Shown here one piece after another: positions 6,292-11,760 of a stretch of DNA of 11,760 bases. The stretch is from an uncultured Oscillospiraceae bacterium. GTDB lineage: Bacteria > Bacillota > Clostridia > Oscillospirales > Oscillospiraceae. The stretch lies in contig CAJUQN010000084.1 in NCBI GenBank assembly GCA_910588625.1, positions 1 to 11,760 of the forward strand, written 5' to 3'. The position numbers and the translations under genes were made by a program. The stretch's first letter is position 1; every line of letters starts with the position of its first letter. The notes beneath the pieces are model-generated. The model worked only from the letters and a program-made list of their open reading frames with translations. It ran no database searches and had not been told where the DNA came from.

Positions 6292-6330
6292 GCGGGCCTG
6301 TCTAGGTTCTGACCAGACAGGCCGCTTTTT
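6292..6330 (+). terminator. Rho-independent terminator of the marR operon
   Basis: GCGGGCCTGTCT (6292-6303) pairs with AGACAGGCCGC (6315-6325), with a single bulged G, and is followed by TTTTT at 6326-6330. It starts 4 bases after the marR stop. Confidence 0.88.
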
Positions 6331-6384
6331 CAAAAATCAGAGGCGGCGGAATATTCGCTGCCCCTGGTTTGTCTCCCAATCGAA

Positions 6385-6504
6385 TCACAGATGATTGATA
6401 CACGCACAGATCAGATTCGCTGCTTGCTCCGGGCCAATGGAACTGTCCACGCTCAGCTCATACTGATGAGGGTCACCCCACTCATGGCCGGAAATGCTCT
6501 TATA
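6385..6504 (-). pseudogene. Possible C-terminal remnant of a cytidylate kinase-like protein
   Basis: On the minus strand a 39-residue open stretch reads YKSISGHEWGDPHQYELSVD, then SSIGPEQAANLI and ends INHL with a stop at 6385-6387. The pattern of an aromatic, G-x-x-W-G, a short loop, Y-x-L-x-(V/I)-(D/N)-S-S resembles the C-terminal end of cytidylate kinase-like family proteins. There is no start codon and an upstream in-frame stop at 6505-6507, so this is at most a fragment. Recognition is from memory of the family and is tentative. Confidence 0.4.
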
Positions 6505-6568
6505 TTACTTCTGTGGGCAAAGATAGGAAAGCGAAGAATGGAGGAAAAAACTGGAAACGCACAGAGGG

Positions 6569-6661
6569 ATGATGCGGCTGTCAACGCCGGTAACCGAGCT
6601 GCTGGGGACAATGATGGCGGCGGCGCCGCTGCTGAAATACCGGAAGCGGTATGGGTATTAA
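6569..6661 (+). other. Short open stretch before a strong terminator, possible gene tail
   Basis: The frame gives MMRLSTPVTELLGTMMAAAP and then LLKYRKRYGY before a TAA at 6659-6661. A strong hairpin terminator starts 23 bases later, which suggests that some plus-strand gene once ended here. There is no ribosome binding site at the ATG, and I do not recognise the family. Apart from this and the minus-strand remnant, nothing convincing is seen between 6331 and 6683. Confidence 0.25.
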
Positions 6662-6683
6662 AAATCTTTGGTTCATATACCAT

Positions 6684-6725
6684 GAGGGACATGAGGCGAG
6701 TCCGCCTCATGTCCCTCCATTTTTT
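6684..6725 (+). terminator. Strong Rho-independent terminator
   Basis: GAGGGACATGAGGCG (6684-6698) and CGCCTCATGTCCCTC (6703-6717) form a perfect 15-bp stem with the loop AGTC. The plus strand continues CA then six T (6720-6725). There is no intact gene directly upstream. It insulates the GntR operon promoter, which starts 12 bases later. Confidence 0.88.
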
Positions 6726-6736
6726 GAAAATACCTC

Positions 6737-6788
6737 TTGACAACCGTTGCAATCCGTTCTATACTGTACTTGTTATCACAATACAGTA
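6737..6788 (+). promoter_or_regulatory. Consensus promoter with overlapping GntR operator
   Basis: TTGACA (6737-6742), a 17-base spacer and TATACT (6760-6765) form a near-consensus vegetative promoter. The dyad TACTGTA (6762-6768) and TACAGTA (6782-6788) overlaps the -10 and the start region, with inner TTGT (6770-6773) and ACAA (6778-6781) also pairing. YtrA-type GntR regulators bind such dyads at their own operon, so repression by the first gene product is the likely control. Confidence 0.78.
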
Positions 6789-6811
6789 AAAGACGGATAG
6801 GCGGTGGGAAT

Positions 6812-7186
6812 TTGGAGATCGTAGTCAGCAACAAAACCAGTCGTCCCCTGTATGAACAGATCTCAACCCAGGTCAAGGCGCAGATCATGAGCGGGGAGCT
6901 GAAAGCGGGAGAGCCCCTTCCCTCTATTCGCTCCCTTGCCAAGTCCCTGCAAATCAGCGTTTTGACAGTGCAGAAGGCATACGACCTTCTGCAAGCGGAC
7001 GGGTTCATTGAGACGACGGCGGGAAAGGGCTGCTTTGTTTCCGCGCAGAATCAGGACTTTTATCTGGAGGAGCAGCAAAAGAAAATCGAGGAGCATTTTA
7101 ATGAGGCGATTGAGATAGCCCGCACAAGCGGAATCCCCCTTGATAAAATGCTGAACCTGCTAACGCTTTTATATGAGGAGGATTGA
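6812..7186 (+). CDS. GntR-family regulator, YtrA subfamily
   Basis: The product has 124 residues from a TTG at 6812, preceded by AGGCGG. An in-frame TTG at 6737 is the promoter -35 element and is not the start. The N-terminal winged helix-turn-helix is typical GntR: SRPLYEQISTQVKAQIMSGE (10-29), PLPSIRSLAKSLQISVLTVQ (35-54), and KAYDLLQADGFIETTAGKGCFV (55-76). Only a short helical tail of about 45 residues follows, so it lacks a large ligand-binding domain. That size is the mark of the YtrA group, whose genes head ABC transporter operons. The ABC ATPase starts 2 bases after the stop. It probably represses its own operon via the dyad at 6762-6788, with cell-envelope stress or antibiotics as possible inducers. 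Confidence 0.92.
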   Translation: MEIVVSNKTSRPLYEQISTQVKAQIMSGELKAGEPLPSIRSLAKSLQISVLTVQKAYDLLQADGFIETTAGKGCFVSAQNQDFYLEEQQKKIEEHFNEAIEIARTSGIPLDKMLNLLTLLYEED

Positions 7187-7188
7187 CC

Positions 7189-8040
7189 ATGACAAATGCT
7201 TTCACTGTTTCGGGGCTGACCAAAACGTATCAGGATTTTGTTTTGGATCAGGTTTCGTTTTCCGTTCCCAGCGGCTCCATCGTGGGGCTGATTGGCGAAA
7301 ACGGCGCTGGGAAAAGTACGACCATCAACGCAGCCCTGGGCCTGATTCAAAAAGAGGCGGGCCAGGTCTCCATTTTCGGGAAAGAAGGACTGGACGGCGA
7401 CACCAAGGAAGAGATCGGCGTGGTCTTTGACGGCAGCAACTACCCCGAAATCCTCTCCCCCAGGAAGCTCAACGGGGTCATGAAGAACATCTACCGCTCC
7501 TGGGATGAAACGGCCTACTTCCGCCTTTTGAAGCAGTTCTCCCTGCCCCCTGACAAGCTCCTCAAGCAGTTCTCCAAGGGGATGAAGATGAAGCTGGCGA
7601 TTTCGGTTGCCCTCTCCCACCACTCCAGACTGCTGATCCTGGACGAAGCCACCAGCGGCTTGGACCCGGTGATCCGGGACGACATTCTGGACATGCTGCT
7701 GGACTTCGTGCAAGAGGAGGACCACTCCATTCTGGTGTCCTCCCACATCACCAGCGACCTGGAGAAGATTGCGGACTACATCGTGTTCATCCATGAGGGA
7801 AAAGTGGTCTTTTCCAAGCCCAAGGACGAACTGGTGGAGCAGTACGGCATCCTCAAGTGCGGGGCGGCGCAGTTTGACGCGCTGGACAAGGCCGACATCA
7901 TCGTGTACCGCAAAATGGACTATGAATGGCAGGTGCTGGTGGCCGACCGGGAGAAGATGCAGAAGAAGTATCCGAAGGCTATGGTGGTTCCGGCCACCAT
8001 TGACGAAATTATGCTGCTCTATGTAAAGGGGGAAAAGTGA
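7189..8040 (+). CDS. ABC transporter ATP-binding protein
   Basis: The ATPase powers export with the adjacent permease. It has 283 residues from ATG 7189, with GAGGAG at 7175-7180. Walker A is GENGAGKST (36-44), the signature is FSKGM (128-132, a variant of LSGGQ usual in this subgroup), Walker B is LLILDEAT (148-155), and the switch His is in SSHIT (H186). The Q-loop position has VVFDGSN, lacking the usual Gln. After residue 215 a C-terminal accessory region resembles BcrA/YtrB-type exporters. It sits between the GntR regulator (2-base gap) and the permease (the stop overlaps the start in TGATG). The substrate is unknown; resistance to peptide antibiotics or envelope stress is the usual role of YtrA-linked transporters. 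Confidence 0.94.
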   Translation: MTNAFTVSGLTKTYQDFVLDQVSFSVPSGSIVGLIGENGAGKSTTINAALGLIQKEAGQVSIFGKEGLDGDTKEEIGVVFDGSNYPEILSPRKLNGVMKNIYRSWDETAYFRLLKQFSLPPDKLLKQFSKGMKMKLAISVALSHHSRLLILDEATSGLDPVIRDDILDMLLDFVQEEDHSILVSSHITSDLEKIADYIVFIHEGKVVFSKPKDELVEQYGILKCGAAQFDALDKADIIVYRKMDYEWQVLVADREKMQKKYPKAMVVPATIDEIMLLYVKGEK

Positions 8041-8669
8041 TGAAAGGCGTTCTGTTGAAAGACCTCTATATTGCCAAGAGCAATATCCTGGTCACTGTCG
8101 TCAGCTTGGTCGTTCTGGGGTTCGGACTGTCGTTCCTTCTGGAGACAAGCGCCCTGCTGGTTCTGGCCCCGGTGGCCTCCACCACTGCGGTCTTTATCAG
8201 CATCACCAGCGACGCTGCCTCCAAGTGGAACAAAAATGTGATCACCATGCCGGTGTCCAGAGGCCAGATTATCGGGGAGAAATTCGTGTTTTACATTCTT
8301 CTCGCTGTCCTGGGGCTTGTCACCGCATTGATTCCCTGCCTGATCCTTGGGGCTTTCGGTGTTGACATGACCTTTCATTCCCTGTGCCTGTACGGGTCAA
8401 TCGGCATCAGCGCCACACTGCTGGCCGGCGGCATCAGCCTGCCCTGCGCTTATCTGTTTGACCCGGAAAAATCCCAGATTGTGTTTATGATGTCCTTCAT
8501 GGCGTCCACAGGGATCATTGTGGGACTCGTGCTGCTCATCAATCTGTTTATCCCTGTGAAAGAGAATATCCTGTCAGCTTTTAACATTGTGTTTGCGATT
8601 TCCAACCTCTGGTTCTTTATCTCTTATCGGATCGCGGTAAAGGTATATCAGAAACGGGATATTACCTGA
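8040..8669 (+). CDS. ABC-2 type transporter permease
   Basis: The 209-residue membrane protein starts at ATG 8040, overlapping the ATPase stop. About six helices are visible: roughly 17-34, 38-56, 80-104, 114-134, 147-167 and 178-195. The pattern of a short N-terminal amphipathic start (MKGVLLKDLYIAKSN), a cytosolic loop with WNKNVITMPVSRGQIIGEKF, and further helices fits the ABC2_membrane_5 type permeases found behind YtrA-like regulators. It is the last gene of the operon. No clear terminator follows within about 100 bases, and the mobile element end begins soon after. Confidence 0.88.
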   Translation: MKGVLLKDLYIAKSNILVTVVSLVVLGFGLSFLLETSALLVLAPVASTTAVFISITSDAASKWNKNVITMPVSRGQIIGEKFVFYILLAVLGLVTALIPCLILGAFGVDMTFHSLCLYGSIGISATLLAGGISLPCAYLFDPEKSQIVFMMSFMASTGIIVGLVLLINLFIPVKENILSAFNIVFAISNLWFFISYRIAVKVYQKRDIT

Positions 8670-8820
8670 TTGTTAATTGCACCTGATTTTGAGTGCTTGG
8701 CATGGTTTGGAATATCCAGAAATAGTTTCACCTGTACGACAAACTAGAAAATTTCGACAACTTTTTGACTGCATTTACCTTGCATAGCTTAACCTACTTT
8801 GGTCCATTTTGAACGGCAAA

Positions 8821-8840
8821 AGTAGTAATCTGAGTAGTAA
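8821..8840 (+). repeat. Tandem GTAGTAA repeats, probable Tn916-type integrase arm sites (DR2)
   Basis: AGTAGTAA occurs at 8821-8828 and 8833-8840, 12 bases apart, in the contexts AAAAGTAGTAATC and GAGTAGTAAAAC. From memory, the N-terminal domain of the Tn916 integrase binds direct repeats with the core GTAGTAAA near the element ends. A third copy in the opposite direction lies inside the int 3' end (8895-8903, GTTTACTAC). Position just beyond the int gene matches the expectation for arm sites. Confidence 0.6.
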
Positions 8841-8880
8841 AACAGGAGGCCCCATGTCATTGCCGCATGGGGCCTCCTGT
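8837..8880 (-). terminator. Terminator of the integrase gene
   Basis: ACAGGAGGCCCCATG (8842-8856) and CATGGGGCCTCCTGT (8866-8880) form a perfect 15-bp stem with a 9-base loop. Reading on the minus strand, it lies 5 bases after the int stop and is followed by TTTT. The T run is short, but the stem is very strong. Confidence 0.75.
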
Positions 8881-8885
8881 ATGTC

Positions 8886-10103
8886 TCACTCCGCGTTTAC
8901 TACCCGCAGCATCTCGGCCTCCGCGTCCTTGAAGCCTACATGGGTGTACGTGTCCAGCGTGACACTGACGTTGGCGTGGCCCATGATGTACTGCAGCGCC
9001 TTGGGGTTCATGCCGCCCTTCGCCATGTTGGAGCAGAACGTGTGCCTGCACACATGGGCCGTGACCTTGGGCATCTGCCCGTCGTACTCCCGGGAAAACT
9101 TAGCCCAGATATTCTGGAAGCGCCCCGCCCAGTCCGCGCCGGTCAGCGGCATCCCGTCCCTGCCCAGATAGAAGAAGCCGCATCTGCCGTCAACGATCTG
9201 TGCCACCTTGGGCATCGGCCTGGCGGCGATCAGGCGGCGGAAACAGTCGTACACGTCGGGCGTCATGGGGATTTCCCGCTTGCCGCTGACGGTCTTGGTG
9301 TCTGAGATGTAATGGCCGGTCTTTTTGTCATACTGGAGCTGGTGGTCGACGGTGATCTTCCTGCGCTCCATGTCGATGTCCGAGACGGTCAATCCGGCGA
9401 ATTCACTGATCCGCATACCGGTATGAAAGAGGATGTACAGCGCGTCGTAGTACATGGAATAGTGTGGGTCCGCTTTCACGAACGCGAGATACGCCCGCTC
9501 CTGCGCCGGGGTCAGGGCCTGCCGGGTGCTGCTGTCATTGGTCACGGCGTCCGTGGTCCTGAAGTCGAACGGGTTCTTGCGGACCAGGTCGTCATTGACG
9601 GCCATCTTGAAGGCCGGCCGCAGGATTTTCACGACCGCCTGAACCGAACCGTGGTTATATCCGGTTCCGTCCGGCCTGCCGTGGTCCTGAAGCTGTACCA
9701 GGAACTCCTTGGCGTCGGACTGCCTGATACGGTCGATGCGCTTCGTGCCGAACCCGGTGCGCTCCAGGACTTGGAGTACGAACTCGCGGACGTGGACCGT
9801 GTTGGACTTGACCGGAGGCCGCTGCCGCAGATATTTCCGGACCAGCTCCATGACCGTCATCTCGCCGCCGCGGGGGTTGATGCCATCCTCCAGGTCCCGC
9901 TTGATCTGCTTCTCCTTCTCCCGGAGGGACGGTCCATCCCGCTTGCCCTGGGGCAGCCGGTCCCCTGGCTCCAGCCGCCAGGAATAGACGAACTGGGGCT
10001 TCCCGGAGGCATCGATGTACTTATAGGCGTATCGGCCGTCGGGGCGCTGGCTCTCGCCGGTGCGCAGGATACGGCCCTTTTTGTCTTTTCGCTTCTCGCT
10101 CAT
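8886..10103 (-). CDS. int: Tn916-family tyrosine recombinase (integrase)
   Basis: The site-specific recombinase inserts and excises integrative conjugative elements. It has 405 residues, the length I recall for Tn916 Int. The N-terminal arm-binding domain (about 1-75) starts MSEKRKDKKGRILRTGESQR, followed by PDGRYAYKYIDASGKPQFVY, characteristic of this family. A SAM-like core-binding domain spans about 82-185. The catalytic domain shows R231 (GMRISE), a Lys near 270-275, H350 and R353 (HVCRHTF), H376 (GHANVS) and the nucleophile Y386 (LDTYTH). GAAAGGAG lies 8 bases before the ATG. All active-site residues are present, so the protein should be functional. No excisionase-like gene is seen directly upstream, where Tn916 has xis. 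The terminator and arm sites follow. Confidence 0.96.
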   Translation of the reverse strand: MSEKRKDKKGRILRTGESQRPDGRYAYKYIDASGKPQFVYSWRLEPGDRLPQGKRDGPSLREKEKQIKRDLEDGINPRGGEMTVMELVRKYLRQRPPVKSNTVHVREFVLQVLERTGFGTKRIDRIRQSDAKEFLVQLQDHGRPDGTGYNHGSVQAVVKILRPAFKMAVNDDLVRKNPFDFRTTDAVTNDSSTRQALTPAQERAYLAFVKADPHYSMYYDALYILFHTGMRISEFAGLTVSDIDMERRKITVDHQLQYDKKTGHYISDTKTVSGKREIPMTPDVYDCFRRLIAARPMPKVAQIVDGRCGFFYLGRDGMPLTGADWAGRFQNIWAKFSREYDGQMPKVTAHVCRHTFCSNMAKGGMNPKALQYIMGHANVSVTLDTYTHVGFKDAEAEMLRVVNAE

Positions 10104-10183
10104 GGATTTCGGCTCCTTTCGCGCATCTTCTTATCCGCCACCCCTATCTTGCTCTTGCGGCAGGGACAGGACGGATGCTGCAT

Positions 10184-10219
10184 AAAAGGCCGGGGAACAG
10201 ACTGTGGCCCATTCCCCGG
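10184..10219 (-). terminator. Hairpin terminator downstream of the 106-residue gene
   Basis: On the minus strand CCGGGGAA (10219-10212) and TTCCCCGG (10197-10190) form a perfect 8-bp stem with a 14-base loop, followed by CCTTTT. It begins 18 bases after the stop of the 10238-10558 gene and would separate it from int. Confidence 0.6.
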
Positions 10220-10237
10220 TTACGCTGTGGGCCTCAA

Positions 10238-10558
10238 TCACACCAGCGTGAAGCCCTCTACGCGCTTGATCACGTGCGCCTTCGCGGCGTCCGTGAGCTT
10301 GATTTCGACTTCGTGCCCGGCGTAGCGGCACCTGCTGCGGTAGATTTTCGTGACATACCATTTCCCTTTACGGTTTATGGCGTCGAACTGTGTCGATTCA
10401 GGAATGCCGTTGTAGCTGCTAGGGAACTTTTGAGCATTCATGTCTACGGAGATGGTGACTCCGTCCATGTGCTTACGCGGGATGCCCATGCGCACCTCGG
10501 CAGCCTTGATAGCCTCGGTGAGCTTGTTTGCGTTTGTGATGATGATGCCGTTATTCAT
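10238..10558 (-). CDS. Hypothetical protein of the integrative element
   Basis: The 106-residue product has AAGGAG 9 bases before its ATG, so it is a convincing gene. The sequence is MNNGIIITNANKLTEAIKAA, then EVRMGIPRKHMDGVTISVDM, later ESTQFDAINRKGKWYVTKIY and a basic C-terminus with AAKAHVIKRVEGFTLV. It has no signal peptide or membrane helix. The N-terminal half looks helical and the centre beta-rich (alternating hydrophobic residues in VTISVDM and WYVTKIY). I do not recognise a family. It is flanked by two similar hairpins in opposite orientation, and lies between int and the HTH-like gene, so it is probably a small accessory protein of the element. Confidence 0.75.
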   Translation of the reverse strand: MNNGIIITNANKLTEAIKAAEVRMGIPRKHMDGVTISVDMNAQKFPSSYNGIPESTQFDAINRKGKWYVTKIYRSRCRYAGHEVEIKLTDAAKAHVIKRVEGFTLV

Positions 10559-10620
10559 AATTTTTAACTCCTTAAAATACAGATTTGTAGTCAGCTTAAA
10601 TGTGGATTTTCCAGAAGAGT

Positions 10621-10654
10621 CGGGGAGCAGCCGGTAACCATTCCCCGGCCTTTT
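10621..10654 (+). repeat. Hairpin with inverted copy of the 10184-10219 terminator motif
   Basis: CGGGGAG (10621-10627) pairs with TTCCCCG (10641-10647), allowing a G-T pair, followed by GCCTTTT on the plus strand. The 14-base string TTCCCCGGCCTTTT (10641-10654) is the inverted twin of the one at 10184-10197. Terminator function on the plus strand would lack an upstream gene, so its role is uncertain. Confidence 0.5.
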
Positions 10655-10657
10655 GGT

Positions 10658-10981
10658 TTAAGCAAGATTACGGAGTTTCAGCAGCCCGGTAGCCTCGGCC
10701 ATCATCAGACGGACGTAGGGCGGCGGACTATCATGTCCGGAAACCCAATCCTGCATTGTCTCGTCATCAATGGCAAACCGGTTGGCACACTCCAGCGGCG
10801 TCAACCGCATCCTCGCCAGCAGGGAGCTAAACGGTTCTTTCGCAATGTCAAGGAGGACGAGAAACTGATTGAACAGCTTACTGCGAAGAGACGACTCTAA
10901 ATCAAAGACACCCCTGAAGCATAAGGAATCACACATATCAGCGGCATAGGAATCCGGACTATCAGCAGCAATAGCGGACAA
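10658..10981 (-). CDS. Helix-turn-helix-like protein
   Basis: The longest frame is 107 residues from a TTG at 10981, overlapping the upstream gene by 20 bases, but no good ribosome binding site is visible there. An ATG at residue 16 (10936) is possible. Residues 56-104 read LARMRLTPLECANRFAIDDE, then TMQDWVSGHDSPPPYVRLMM, then AEATGLLKLRNLA. This resembles the small Xre-like proteins of mobile elements, in which a helix-turn-helix is followed by W-x-x-G, a Pro-rich turn, and (Y/V)-x-(L/R)-L-M. A DNA-binding or regulatory role is inferred. It may begin with debris from the truncated neighbour, since the N-terminal 40 residues match nothing I know. Confidence 0.6.
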   Translation of the reverse strand: MSAIAADSPDSYAADMCDSLCFRGVFDLESSLRSKLFNQFLVLLDIAKEPFSSLLARMRLTPLECANRFAIDDETMQDWVSGHDSPPPYVRLMMAEATGLLKLRNLA

Positions 10982-11309
10982 TCCGCGTCGGCGGCATGAG
11001 CTTTTGGGGGATCAGGCTCCACATTGTCACGCGCCGGCCTTTGTAGAACGGGAAATTGATCGTACATTTGATGCCCTTCTCCTCAAGGCGTCTGAAGTCC
11101 TCACGGACATAGCGGACTGTCTCCGGGGCGTCAACGGTGGTGTGGTTATGCAGGACTTCAAACGGAATCCCTGCCCGCAAGGCGAGGGCAACGCAGACAG
11201 CGGAGTCCTTGCCGCCGCTGGTCGTTACCACGAGGATTTTCTTGTAGAATCTCAGGGACATTTCCGATGCCAAACGGAGCCGCTCAATCGCCGTCTGTTC
11301 TTTGTCCAT
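10962..11309 (-). pseudogene. PAPS reductase/adenylyl-sulfate kinase superfamily (PP-loop) protein, C-terminally truncated
   Basis: ATG 11309 follows GAGGGA. Residues 1-36 lead to TTSGGKDSAV (29-38), the PP-loop that binds ATP pyrophosphate in the phosphoadenosine phosphosulfate reductase superfamily. The protein continues with FEVLHNHTTVDAPETVRYVR, then INFPFYKGRRVTMWSLIPQK, and breaks off at PTRIVRYCC. In the related proteins carried by clostridial mobile elements a much longer domain follows RYCC. Here a TGA comes directly after, and the DNA then belongs to the HTH-like gene. 115 residues remain where 250 or more are expected. The function in such elements is uncertain: nucleotide-linked sulfur or DNA modification has been proposed for relatives such as DndC. 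Confidence 0.8.
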
Positions 11310-11321
11310 CGTTTCAGTCCC

Positions 11322-11495
11322 TCAGCAGATCTCGCGATCACCGGTCAGAATTTCGCAAAGCTCCACCGCCTGGACGTTGACTCCGTAGTTGAAAGCCTCC
11401 AGCAGTTTCCTCCATGCCATTTCTCTGTCCGGCGCATGTACGGTTGCCCCTGTTTTCTCTCCGCTGGTGTAAGTGATGATCGCCGCGTATTCCAT
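11322..11495 (-). CDS. 57-residue hypothetical protein
   Basis: ATG 11495 lies 10 bases after AAGGAGG, and the stop at 11322-11324 is 13 bases before the next gene, so it sits in a tight minus-strand operon. The product is MEYAAIITYTSGEKTGATVH, APDREMAWRKLLEAFNYGVN, then VQAVELCEILTGDREIC. It is soluble and compact, with a beta start (YAAIITYTSG) followed by a helix (MAWRKLLEAF). Small proteins with this general look are common in clostridial conjugative elements, but I know of no assigned role. Confidence 0.75.
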   Translation of the reverse strand: MEYAAIITYTSGEKTGATVHAPDREMAWRKLLEAFNYGVNVQAVELCEILTGDREIC

Positions 11496-11511
11496 GATAT
11501 AGCAGCCTCCT

Positions 11512-11715
11512 TCAATGTTTTTGGTTGTAGATGCAGTCCTTTTCCTGTAGATATTGGTTCCAGTCTTTGCCCCGCGCGGGGGTGTGGACGGCCAGAGAGT
11601 AGCCCTTTGGGGCGTATTTGTCCGTCATCTGCTCCACCGCTCTCCGCCCCGGCTCATCGGCATCCAGGCACAGGTCGATGCACCTGATACGCGGGTTCTC
11701 ATGGAGATAATGACT
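11512..11715 (-). pseudogene. C-terminal part of a TOPRIM (DUF3991/Toprim_2-like) protein, broken upstream
   Basis: The minus-strand frame reads HENPRIRCIDLCLDADEPGR, then RAVEQMTDKYAPKGYSLAVH, TPARGKDWNQYLQEKD, ending IYNQKH with a stop at 11512-11514. LCLDADEPG is the acidic DxD motif of TOPRIM domains, and GKDWNQYL is the usual end in mobilisation and replication proteins of clostridial elements, which often act with a relaxase or as primase-like factors. An in-frame TGA at 11716-11718 cuts the frame; the sequence beyond (11719-11760, A-rich on the minus strand) reads on in a different frame. So the gene carries a frameshift, or was joined to other DNA here. The 57-residue gene starts 17 bases downstream. 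Confidence 0.78.
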
Positions 11716-11760
11716 TCAAAAAGGTTTCTTTTCTTTCGTTTGTCCGGGAACTGGTCTCTG

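Noticed and set aside
6391..6789. A 132-residue plus-strand open frame
   Set aside because: It runs through a strong terminator and a consensus promoter, has no ribosome binding site and no recognisable domain.
10104..10237. A possible xis gene directly upstream of int
   Set aside because: Only very short frames without a ribosome binding site or helix-turn-helix pattern; the stretch holds a terminator and the int ribosome binding site.
9312..10325. A 337-residue plus-strand open frame
   Set aside because: It lies antisense to the well-supported integrase and the 106-residue gene; no family features and no ribosome binding site.
11004..11687. A 227-residue plus-strand open frame
   Set aside because: It is antisense to the PP-loop, 57-residue and TOPRIM genes, all of which have motifs or ribosome binding sites on the minus strand.

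Overview
The window looks like part of a GC-rich, low-copy-number Firmicutes chromosome, most likely a gut clostridium of the Oscillospiraceae/Flavonifractor type. This is inferred from the metK sequence, the strong AAGGAGG-type ribosome binding sites, the IS66 and IS630 remnants, and a Tn916-type integrase. No rRNA, tRNA or CRISPR array was seen.

Layout. (1) 1-380 is the 3' end of metK, followed by a hairpin terminator and the first 12 codons of an unidentified gene that is cut off by an IS66 end at 581. (2) 581-1566 is a decayed IS66 copy on the minus strand: a tnpB 3' fragment and a tnpC that has lost its N-terminal part and its DDE core. (3) 1565-4989 is a plus-strand redox-type cluster: a 5'-truncated flavodoxin, a DUF4405-like membrane protein with histidine-bearing helices, a frameshifted metallo-beta-lactamase-fold lipoprotein, an aldo/keto reductase with a lipoprotein signal peptide, and a carboxymuconolactone decarboxylase-like protein whose 3' end is replaced by an IS630 transposase fragment. 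A promoter with a 19-bp spacer and an internal dyad, the MerR-regulated architecture, precedes the last gene, but no MerR gene is present here. Only the membrane protein and the aldo/keto reductase look intact.

(4) 5527-6330 is a compact two-gene operon: a Cys/His-rich 67-residue protein overlapping a MarR regulator by ATGA, with a promoter, a palindrome at the probable start site and a terminator. (5) 6331-6725 holds gene debris (a possible cytidylate kinase-like tail on the minus strand) and a strong terminator. (6) 6737-8669 is a YtrA-type operon: a short GntR regulator, an ABC ATPase and a six-helix permease, with a consensus promoter overlapped by a TACTGTA/TACAGTA dyad.

(7) 8670-11760 is one end of a Tn916-like integrative element, all genes on the minus strand. 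It has a full-length 405-residue integrase, GTAGTAA repeats that resemble the DR2 arm sites bound by the Tn916 integrase N-terminal domain, an unknown 106-residue protein, an HTH-like protein, a truncated PAPS-reductase-family protein, a 57-residue small protein, and the tail of a TOPRIM-domain protein. Truncations and the lack of a recognisable xis suggest this element is degraded.

Overall the region is an accessory hot spot. The features most worth follow-up are the Cys/His-rich protein coupled to MarR, the lipoprotein aldo/keto reductase with its orphan MerR-type promoter, and the integrase with its preserved arm sites.
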